Positions 39,544 through 45,840 of a stretch of 45,840 nt of DNA are shown here, in pieces; position 1 is the first letter of the stretch; each line of letters starts with the position of its first letter. This DNA comes from Paenibacillus sp. 1001270B_150601_E10 (lineage in GTDB: Bacteria > Bacillota > Bacilli > Paenibacillales > Paenibacillaceae). A model generated the notes under the pieces. The model was not told the origin of the DNA and made no database searches. It saw only the letters and a program-made list of their open reading frames with translations. Location: the NCBI RefSeq assembly GCF_015558675.1, contig NZ_JADMOL010000005.1:198395-244234 (forward strand), given 5' to 3'. The position numbers and the translations under genes were made by a program.

Positions 39544-40788
39544 TTACTCTGCAGCGTCATCCAACACAGCCTTCGGATCCATCAACGTACTCGGGTTGAA
39601 AATCTGCTCAAATACTAAGGAGAGTCGCTCTGCTGTCTCGCTCCAGTTCTCTACCTTGAAGGAGGCTGGCGTGTAGCCTTCGCTCAATTCCAGCATGTTG
39701 TAGAACACCTTCTTCAGCTCGTCATCCTGCAGTTTCTCGCTTTCTACGACGCTTTTCAGTACAGGCAGCTCGTAATCAAGGCGCGCTTTATTTGCTTCTT
39801 CACTCGTCCAGAACTTAATGAACTCCCATGCAGCTTCCTTGTTCTTCGAGTTCTTCGACATGGAGATGCCGGAAGAGGATACAATACTGACAGCGCTTCC
39901 ATTCTTAAAAGCTGGCAGCTCGACAATCCCGAAATTAATCCCCGCTTCCTTAAGCCCACCAATCGACCAAGCGCCATTCGTAAACATCGCTACTTTGCCG
40001 GATTTCATTTCAGTAGAGCCCGAGCCCTCAGTCGTAATGGCATAGCCATCCTTCAGCATGTTCTGGAACATTGCAAGCACTTCAATCGATTTGTCACTGT
40101 TCAGGTTACCCTGCAGACTCCCGTTATCACCGACGTAAGCGGTTCCATTTCCCCATAGAAACATTTCAAAATCATACGGATCAGGCGTTCCAGAGAATGC
40201 AAAGCCGCTGATGCTCTCGTCAGGGTTGTTCAGCTTCTTGGCTGTCGCCTGCAGATCATCCCATGTCCAGCCGCTCTTTGGATAAGGCACACCAGCCTTG
40301 TCAAATAGATCTTTGTTGTAATACACAACATGTGTGGTATAGCCAACAGGGAGCCCTAATACCTTGCCGTCTGCCGAGTTATAGTTCCAAAGGGTTTCGT
40401 AGTAATTGCTCTTGAAGTCAGCGCCCTCTTTCTCCAAATAGGAGTCTAGCGGCTCCAGTGCTTCCTTATAGGTCGGATAATTCCACATGTACATGACATC
40501 CGGTGCATCATTCGCCCCCATTCCCGCAGCAATCTTCGTATCGTACTCACTTCCGTATGCTTCCAAGCTGATGGCAATATCCGGATGGGTTTCATTGAAC
40601 TTGTCGACAAGCTGCTGCTGCAGCGTCAGGTTCTCCTCGGAATCCCAAGTAGCGAATCGAAGCGTGGCCTTTCCAGCCTGTTTACCGTCCTGCGATGAAC
40701 TTCCCGTGTCTCCTCCTCCGCATGCTGTTACAAATAAAGTCGTTAGGATAAGGACAATGAACCATGATTTACCCTTCATCTCTCGCAT
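39544..40788 (-). CDS. Sugar-binding lipoprotein of a CUT1 ABC transporter
   Basis: About 414 residues. The signal peptide ends in the lipobox FVTAC (Cys near residue 23). The mature part is a cluster B/MalE-like solute-binding protein: ATLRFATWDSEENLTLQQQLVDKFNETHPDI, AGMGANDAPDVMYMW, VYYNKDLFDKAGVPYPKSGWTWDDL, and GKVAMFTNGAWSIGGLKEAG. It is the first gene of the galactoside operon. I use ATG 40788 with AAGGGG eight bases upstream; a GTG at 40797 lies directly against that site. Confidence 0.95.
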   Translation of the reverse strand: MREMKGKSWFIVLILTTLFVTACGGGDTGSSSQDGKQAGKATLRFATWDSEENLTLQQQLVDKFNETHPDIAISLEAYGSEYDTKIAAGMGANDAPDVMYMWNYPTYKEALEPLDSYLEKEGADFKSNYYETLWNYNSADGKVLGLPVGYTTHVVYYNKDLFDKAGVPYPKSGWTWDDLQATAKKLNNPDESISGFAFSGTPDPYDFEMFLWGNGTAYVGDNGSLQGNLNSDKSIEVLAMFQNMLKDGYAITTEGSGSTEMKSGKVAMFTNGAWSIGGLKEAGINFGIVELPAFKNGSAVSIVSSSGISMSKNSKNKEAAWEFIKFWTSEEANKARLDYELPVLKSVVESEKLQDDELKKVFYNMLELSEGYTPASFKVENWSETAERLSLVFEQIFNPSTLMDPKAVLDDAAE

Positions 40789-40986
40789 GAAAAGCACCCC
40801 TTAATCGTTTTGGTTTGGTAATCCTAGACATTACTCTACGTTCTGGAATGGAATAAGCTTGAGTACAGAAACGTAACGACGAACAATACTCTTCCTGTCT
40901 ATAAGCATTCATGCTGGCGATGGGATATGGATGGCGTCTTTTCTTGGGGTATGGATCCCTTCCAGCATGGGAAGAGGTTGATTTTT

Positions 40987-41029
40987 ATTATAGAAATCGT
41001 TTTAGTAAAAAGTCAATATATTTTACTAA
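40987..41029 (-). promoter_or_regulatory. Promoter of the galactoside operon with operator in the spacer
   Basis: On the minus strand TTGACT (41016-41011), 18 bp, then TATAAT (40992-40987). TTTTACTAAAA (41010-41000), an 11-bp palindrome with a single central base, fills the spacer. A near copy TTAGTAAAA lies just upstream of the -35 (41029-41021). This arrangement is typical of repression by a LacI-family protein. Confidence 0.75.
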
Positions 41030-41158
41030 GTATAATCCACTAATATTACCTAATATATTGAAGTTGAATAAATATTTTAACAACAAAACTCCATATCAAT
41101 CATAAATAGAGGGTGTAAAACAAGGAATAAGTCTGCTCCATTTAGTTAAATAAAATAA

Positions 41159-41183
41159 TTTTACTAAAAACTTTGTAGTAAAA
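41159..41183. promoter_or_regulatory. Distal operator copies of the galactoside regulator
   Basis: TTTTACTAAAA at 41159-41169 is identical (as reverse complement) to the site in the promoter spacer, about 159 bp away. A partial copy, GTAGTAAAA, follows at 41175-41183. The distance would allow DNA looping. Confidence 0.6.
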
Positions 41184-41245
41184 CTCCATATTTTCGAGCG
41201 CTAAAAAATTTTTAAAGCAGAAAATTTGCTCGCTGTAAAAGAAAA

Positions 41246-41274
41246 GAAAAAGCCCTCTTTACTAGAGGGCTTTT
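41246..41274 (-). terminator. Rho-independent terminator after the metallophosphoesterase gene
   Basis: AGCCCTCT (41251-41258) and AGAGGGCT (41264-41271) form a perfect 8-bp stem with a 5-base loop. TTTTTCTTTTCTTTT follows on the minus strand. Confidence 0.85.
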
Positions 41275-41365
41275 CATCAAATGGTGTGGTAGGAATCTAT
41301 TTATAATAATCGTGATTCCAGCCTGATTTTAGCCTATCCGATAGCTTATCAAGTATGGTATTCGT

Positions 41366-42601
41366 TCAACTTCCAATTGGTTTTTCCACAATCTCAAATA
41401 CCACTCTGTCAAGCTCCAGATTATCATTTTCCGTTCGATATTCCGCTTCTCCAACATACACCGCTTCATATCTGCCAGGAGGAAGCTTCAGGCCGCTGAA
41501 TACAAGCGTTCCGTTCGGCTGCTGCACGTTATTTGGCTTAAGCTTAGCTAAAGCCTCGACGGATTTCCCTAGATTCATCCCTTCTGGGTACAGGCCGATC
41601 CAATCTTCGCCTACCGAGCTTGTATAGGCAACCTGAATCGGTTCGCCTGTTGCATACGTATCTTGCACCAACTGAATCGTAGGGTTGCTAATGGTCAGAT
41701 CCGGATCAATAGCAGGATCTACAGCCGGGACGCTTGCAGATAAATCGACTTCGTACTGAGCATTGGCTATCCAAGCGTCATTTAGAAAATCTCGACCTTT
41801 TACCAGCACTTTATGCTCATACACTTCGACGACATAGCCCTGGCTTCCGCTTTTATGCTCATTTTGATCCGTCCATAGATAAGAGGCCGCTCCTGCATTA
41901 AACATCGTCGCGTATTTTGCATTGTACATCGTATCCTTCGACCCAATCTCCCAGTGCGTATGCCCGGTAAATAAAATAGCCCTTGGATGCTTCGATAGCA
42001 GCAGCTTTAGCTCCTTATCCTGTCTTACGCCATACCAGCTATTCGCTTCATGATAGGATTCATTGGCACCGGATACGGTATTTCGCAGAGGCTGATGGTG
42101 GAACAAAAATACGGGCTTTCCGCTGGACATATCCTCCGAAAGCTTCTCTTCAAGCCACTTGAGCTGCGTTTTCGAAAGATAGGAGAAATCCTTAAGCCCT
42201 CTTTCTGTCCCAAGGAAAATAAAATGGTAGCCTTTGATCCAAGCATCATAGTAATGAGCATTCATGCCGGTATACTTCATGAATAGTTCTGAAAATTCCG
42301 TCCAGTCGCCCCAGCGGACATCATGATTGCCCTGCACGAAGCACGTTTCCGGCAGTGCATGCTGGTAGGTATGGAAGATTCGGCGCAGCTCCTGATACTG
42401 ATCCTCTCTTCCGTTGTCTGTCGCATCGCCAACAATCATAAGCCCGTCGCTTGCGGGCTTCATCGACGTTATATCTTTCAACACATCCACTAGATTCTTA
42501 TTGTGTGTATGCTCCTTGTCGTTAGTGATGTGCAGATCTGTAATAACGTGGAATCTCATCTTCGGCTGTTCTGTGAAGTCTACATGCGGAATAAAGTCCA
42601 T
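41366..42601 (-). CDS. Calcineurin-like metallophosphoesterase with C-terminal beta domain
   Basis: About 411 residues. All five metallophosphoesterase motifs are visible: TDLHI, VGDATDNG, GNHD, LFHHQP and FTGHTHWE, giving a two-metal active site. After about residue 280 comes a beta-rich domain (ISNPTIQLVQDTYATGEPIQVAYTSSVGEDWIGLYPEG ... LPPGRYEAVYV). No signal peptide is seen at the chosen start, ATG 42601, which lies seven bases after AAAGGAGG; the slightly longer frame to 42640 includes that site. Substrate unknown. An upstream cre match suggests carbon catabolite control. Confidence 0.9.
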   Translation of the reverse strand: MDFIPHVDFTEQPKMRFHVITDLHITNDKEHTHNKNLVDVLKDITSMKPASDGLMIVGDATDNGREDQYQELRRIFHTYQHALPETCFVQGNHDVRWGDWTEFSELFMKYTGMNAHYYDAWIKGYHFIFLGTERGLKDFSYLSKTQLKWLEEKLSEDMSSGKPVFLFHHQPLRNTVSGANESYHEANSWYGVRQDKELKLLLSKHPRAILFTGHTHWEIGSKDTMYNAKYATMFNAGAASYLWTDQNEHKSGSQGYVVEVYEHKVLVKGRDFLNDAWIANAQYEVDLSASVPAVDPAIDPDLTISNPTIQLVQDTYATGEPIQVAYTSSVGEDWIGLYPEGMNLGKSVEALAKLKPNNVQQPNGTLVFSGLKLPPGRYEAVYVGEAEYRTENDNLELDRVVFEIVEKPIGS

Positions 42602-42751
42602 CCGTGTGCCTCCTTTTATCGATAACATGAAGAGTGCCAAACCACAACTTCATCATTCATCACTTGAGAATACCTATATGCTCGTCCTTCAACCGTTATT
42701 CCCTGCAAGGCTTTACGTGCTGGAAGCAGATCCTGATCCTGTATTACGCAC

Positions 42752-42780
42752 CTAGCAAACGCTTACAATAATAAGTTCAA
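42752..42780 (-). promoter_or_regulatory. Candidate promoter overlapped by a perfect cre site
   Basis: On the minus strand TGTAAGCGTTTGCT (42767-42754) matches the cre consensus TGWAARCGYTWNCW at every position. TTGAAC (42780-42775) and a weak TGCTAG (42757-42752) are 17 bp apart, so CcpA binding would cover the spacer and -10. It is about 150 bp upstream of the metallophosphoesterase start. Confidence 0.65.
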
Positions 42781-42952
42781 TTTTAGATCTATTAAATGCG
42801 AGTTCGAAGGTAAAATTGCATCTACCTGCGGAGTTTTGCTCTATTTAAGAAATCCCTCCTCTTGCCTTTTATCCATTCGTGTATGAATAAGAACACTGCA
42901 CCATCATTCTACCTCAGGTAAAAGGTATTGTATGTTAATTTTGGATGACAAT

Positions 42953-42978
42953 ATAAAAGTCGACCATAATGGCCGACT
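42953..42978 (-). terminator. Rho-independent terminator of the NERD gene
   Basis: AGTCGACCAT (42958-42967) and ATGGCCGACT (42969-42978) pair over about 9 bp; the minus strand continues TTTTAT. Confidence 0.7.
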
Positions 42979-43000
42979 GTCTTTAGGTAGCTTATATCTT

Positions 43001-43735
43001 CTAAGTACTACTTGTATATCTGCATTTCGGGTAGTTGCTGCATCCTTTGAACATCCCATTCTTCCCTTTTCGCAAAACAAGTTGTCCTTTACATCGAGGG
43101 CACATTCCGGAGTCAGCCATTTTTCGATCCTGAGCTAGCTTCTCTTTAATATCACGCACATGTTGCTTACGCTCTTTATGAGAATGGACAACCCCTGTAG
43201 CTAATTTTTGATGCATATCTGCTACTTTCTCGTCAGTAAGACGAATCGTTTGATATTTCCTGATGGTAGAGAGTAATTGTGGAGAGCGGATAACATCGGT
43301 GTTCATATTCTCCAGTTTTAATTCTGCCCTTGTTCCAAATACGATGATGGAGATAAAAGTGACCGATGAATCTTCTAAGTAACCTTCTAAAGCTTTAATA
43401 TGACCGTAATTTTGCCTTATGGGATTATAGAGCTTCTCTTTGCGCTTGTATATCACTTGTGTCCAATACTGTGAGTGCTCGCTCCCTATAATCCACCCTT
43501 TGTAGTTTTTTGTCTCAATTACAAAGACACCATACGGAGATATCACGAGGTGATCGATCTGAGATGTCTTTCCATCCGGTTGTTTGATCATTACATCATG
43601 AAGCACTTTATAGATCTTAGGGTCAAGCTTAGCTAACTTTTGCTTTACCGAGGCTTCACCCATCATTCCTATAACTTTCGGGGATTTTAATAAAAGGGTA
43701 AGAACGATGAGTACCGCAAGCAGGATATACACCAT
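43001..43735 (-). CDS. NERD-domain protein with N-terminal membrane helix and C-terminal topoisomerase-type zinc finger
   Basis: About 244 residues. An N-terminal hydrophobic helix (VYILLAVLIVLTLLL), a nuclease-related domain (IGMMGEASVKQKL ... QIDHLVISPYGVFVIETKNYKGWIIGS, with the D...ETK nuclease-like residues), and a C-terminal four-Cys zinc ribbon (CPRCKGQLVLRKGKNGMFKGCSNYPKC). The zinc part matches the topoisomerase I C-terminal finger. NERD proteins are thought to process or bind nucleic acids; function is not settled. ATG 43735 has GAAAGG about ten bases upstream; the ATG at 43753 has no site. Confidence 0.88.
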   Translation of the reverse strand: MVYILLAVLIVLTLLLKSPKVIGMMGEASVKQKLAKLDPKIYKVLHDVMIKQPDGKTSQIDHLVISPYGVFVIETKNYKGWIIGSEHSQYWTQVIYKRKEKLYNPIRQNYGHIKALEGYLEDSSVTFISIIVFGTRAELKLENMNTDVIRSPQLLSTIRKYQTIRLTDEKVADMHQKLATGVVHSHKERKQHVRDIKEKLAQDRKMADSGMCPRCKGQLVLRKGKNGMFKGCSNYPKCRYTSST

Positions 43736-44039
43736 TATTGTAATTCCTTTCATGATAAAAACGCATTAAATAATATTTTGTATATTTTAACATTTATAGT
43801 AATGCTGCTCACGAGCCCTTGCAATGAAATAGTTGGTAATAAGGAAGAAAAGTTGATCTTTGGCCTTTTATCATCGTATTTTTGAAAACTTAAGTGAATG
43901 TTAAGGATTTCGGCCTGAAAAGTTTAAGCAGCACATGGTAAACTGTCAGATACCGGAAAAGAACCTTTAGCAAGCAGGATATGGTATATTTACAGCATAG
44001 TTGTAGCAACCATAGAGGTAAAAATAGAGGTGCAAAATC

Positions 44040-44750
44040 ATGTCCAGAGAAACAATTCTACTCGTTGATGATGAGAAAGAAATCATTGAATTGATGGAGA
44101 TCTACTTAAAAAATGAGGGTTACGCCCTTTATAAAGCTTCAAATGGGCTAGAAGCCCTGCACATTCTCGAGAACCATGAGGTTGATCTTATTATTCTCGA
44201 TATTATGATGCCGGAGATGGACGGCATCCAGGCCTGCATGCGAATTCGTGAGCAGAACAACACGCCGATCATCATGCTCTCGGCGAAAAGTCAGGACATC
44301 GATAAAATTGCCGGACTAAGCATTGGAGCCGACGATTATGTCACGAAGCCTTTTAATCCGCTGGTGCTTGTCGCACGAGTGAAGTCCCAGCTTCGCAGAT
44401 ATAAGCATTTGAATCATCGGGAAACGAAAAATAATGATCACGAAATTGTTATTGATGAGCTGGTCATCAACACCGCGACCCATACGGTTACCGTGGATGA
44501 CCAAGAAGTTAAGCTTACGCCTCGGGAATTCGCGATCCTGAAGATGCTTGCCGTCAATCAAGGCATCGTGCTCAGCATGGACAAGATCTATCAGGAAGTG
44601 TGGAACGAGCCCTTCATGGATTCGAAAAATACGATCATGGTTCATATCCGAAAGATTCGTGAGAAGATCGAGAAGGACAAGCAGAATCCTCGGTTTATTA
44701 AGACCGTATGGGGTATCGGGTACAAAATGAAATCGTCAAAGGAGCTGTGA
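44040..44750 (+). CDS. OmpR-family response regulator (VanR-like)
   Basis: 236 residues. Receiver domain 1-120 with acidic pocket D10-D11, phosphoacceptor D54 in IILDIMMPEMDG and K103 in YVTKPF; winged-helix DNA-binding domain 130-236 ending FIKTVWGIGYKM. AGAGGTG precedes ATG 44040. The histidine kinase gene starts ten bases after its stop, so they are co-transcribed. The preceding 300 bp (43736-44039) has no gene and no promoter I could call with confidence. The signal cannot be inferred from the sequence. Confidence 0.95.
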   Translation: MSRETILLVDDEKEIIELMEIYLKNEGYALYKASNGLEALHILENHEVDLIILDIMMPEMDGIQACMRIREQNNTPIIMLSAKSQDIDKIAGLSIGADDYVTKPFNPLVLVARVKSQLRRYKHLNHRETKNNDHEIVIDELVINTATHTVTVDDQEVKLTPREFAILKMLAVNQGIVLSMDKIYQEVWNEPFMDSKNTIMVHIRKIREKIEKDKQNPRFIKTVWGIGYKMKSSKEL

Positions 44751-44759
44751 TATACAGGC

Positions 44760-45840
44760 ATGAAGCTGTTCAACTCGATAAGATGGAGATTCCTCCTTAT
44801 ACACATCCTTAGCATCTTGCTGACGGCTCTCGTCCTGCTGCTTGGCCATTTGCTTGCGAATTACATTATGCAGTTCCGTTCCATCAACGATCCGCTTATA
44901 TGGGTGATTAATAACATTGGATCAACGCCAACCATGGTCATATCTGGCATGGCTTTATATCTCTTTTTCTACATTTTATTAAGCCGTCCGCTCGTCCAAT
45001 ATACAAAAGACATCGCCAATGCGCTTAAGCTTATGGCCAATGGCAAATATCATGAGCCCGTACTGGTGCAAGCGCCTAATGAACTTGGAGCGATCGCAGC
45101 CAATGTGAATCTTGTTGCCGAGGAGCTCAATGACTATCTAAAGGACATTAACCATGGACTCCGAGAAATAGCGAAGGGGCATTTCCACTACGATATCCCG
45201 GTCAAGCCTGATCATGACCTCGGCATCATTGCAGAGAGCATTAATCGGATGAGCGATCAGCTGCATCATTCCATTCAGGAAGAACGCACGGCAGAGAAGA
45301 CCAAGAACGACTTGATCACCGGGGTGTCGCATGACCTTCGCACACCATTGACTTCAATTCTTGGATTTCTTGAGCTTATTGAGAAGGACCGATACGTCGA
45401 TGAAGTGGAGCTCCGTTATTATGTCGGCATCGCCTATGAAAAGTCCGTCACACTTAAAAAGCTGATTGACGATTTGTTCGAATATACCCGTATTAACAAC
45501 GGCATGCCGCTGGATCTACGGCCGCTCGATATGAAGGACTTCTTCCAACAGCTTGCAGAGGAATTTGTTCCGAATCTTGAAAGTGCCGGCATGTCCTGCC
45601 GCGTCGATGCACCAGATCATCCTGTTATGATCCGAGCCGATGGAGACAAGTTGGTTCGAGCCTATGAGAATCTCATCTCCAATGCTATCCGTTATGGAAG
45701 TGCTGGCAAGCGAGTCGATATTCGCATCCTTGAAAAGGACAACCATATCGTGATCCAAGTTTTGAATTATGGCGATCCCATTCCCGAACGGGATCTGCCA
45801 TTTATCTTTGACCGCTTCTACCGAGCGGATCAATCCAGAT
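44760..45840 (+). CDS. Sensor histidine kinase, partial (cut by window edge)
   Basis: 360 codons are visible and the frame is still open at the edge. Two membrane helices (about 10-35 and 55-77) enclose a very short outer loop, so the sensor probably reads the membrane itself. Two HAMP-like units follow in tandem (about 80-130 and 132-178), then the dimerisation/phosphoacceptor segment GVSHDLRTPLTS (His191) and the ATPase domain with N-box ENLISNAIRYG. The protein is cut just after FIFDRFYRAD (F box). The short-loop design is seen in kinases that sense cell-wall-active compounds; whether that holds here is unknown. The start, ATG 44760, lies ten bases after the regulator's stop. Confidence 0.9.
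   Translation, partial: MKLFNSIRWRFLLIHILSILLTALVLLLGHLLANYIMQFRSINDPLIWVINNIGSTPTMVISGMALYLFFYILLSRPLVQYTKDIANALKLMANGKYHEPVLVQAPNELGAIAANVNLVAEELNDYLKDINHGLREIAKGHFHYDIPVKPDHDLGIIAESINRMSDQLHHSIQEERTAEKTKNDLITGVSHDLRTPLTSILGFLELIEKDRYVDEVELRYYVGIAYEKSVTLKKLIDDLFEYTRINNGMPLDLRPLDMKDFFQQLAEEFVPNLESAGMSCRVDAPDHPVMIRADGDKLVRAYENLISNAIRYGSAGKRVDIRILEKDNHIVIQVLNYGDPIPERDLPFIFDRFYRADQSR

Overview
The window reads as a chromosomal segment of an endospore-forming Bacillales bacterium, most likely Paenibacillus or a close relative. Support comes from a gerA-type germination operon, a NiaP-like transporter, YdjO- and YjgB-type proteins, a Feu/Btr-type siderophore locus, strong GGAGG ribosome sites and sigma-A-like promoters. 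The species cannot be named from the sequence alone. No rRNA, tRNA, CRISPR array, intact IS element or phage gene was seen.

Layout. 1-5.6 kb (+): 3' end of a Gfo/Idh/MocA oxidoreductase, an EamA transporter, a NiaP-like niacin transporter with a dyad over its promoter, then a phosphodiester glycosidase (NAGPA) protein that apparently starts at ATT and a GT2-GtrA fusion. 5.6-11 kb: a secreted modular GH18 chitinase (-), a TetR/P450 pair sharing a palindromic operator (+), and a second EamA transporter (-). 11-12 kb (-): a YdjO-like cold-inducible protein and a cold-shock protein, each with a terminator-like hairpin in its leader.

12-18.7 kb (-): a catecholate-siderophore uptake locus. A Btr-like AraC/binding-protein regulator, here frameshifted, lies upstream of a lipoprotein, two FecCD permeases and a double-domain esterase. 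The promoter carries direct repeats against a poor -35 and a Fur box over the start site; no ATPase is encoded. 18.8-22.6 kb (+): spore germinant receptor operon (A, B, C subunits). 22.7-27.7 kb (-): a Cache-GGDEF-EAL protein with a degenerate GGDEF, a DUF4179 anti-sigma-like protein overlapping a sigma factor that retains only region 4, and a YjgB-like exported protein.

27.7-31 kb is the least ordinary part. An AT-rich segment with an S1-family secreted protease lies between two diverged direct copies of about 450-500 bp. The right copy contains the 3' end of an intact LacI-family gene; the left copy contains a frameshifted remnant of the same gene end. 30.7-41.2 kb (-): a galactoside utilisation operon (binding protein, two permeases, GH2 beta-galactosidase, GH63-like hydrolase, EamA transporter, LacI regulator) whose promoter has several TTTTAGTAAAA-type operators, one inside the -35/-10 spacer. 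41.3-45.8 kb: a metallophosphoesterase with a perfect cre match, a NERD/zinc-ribbon protein, and an OmpR-type two-component system running off the right edge.

No wholly new defence or mobile system could be identified. The best candidates for new biology are the paired cold-shock leader hairpins, the repeat-flanked protease island, the galactoside operon with its spaced operators, and the unassigned RNA-like fold upstream of the LacI gene.
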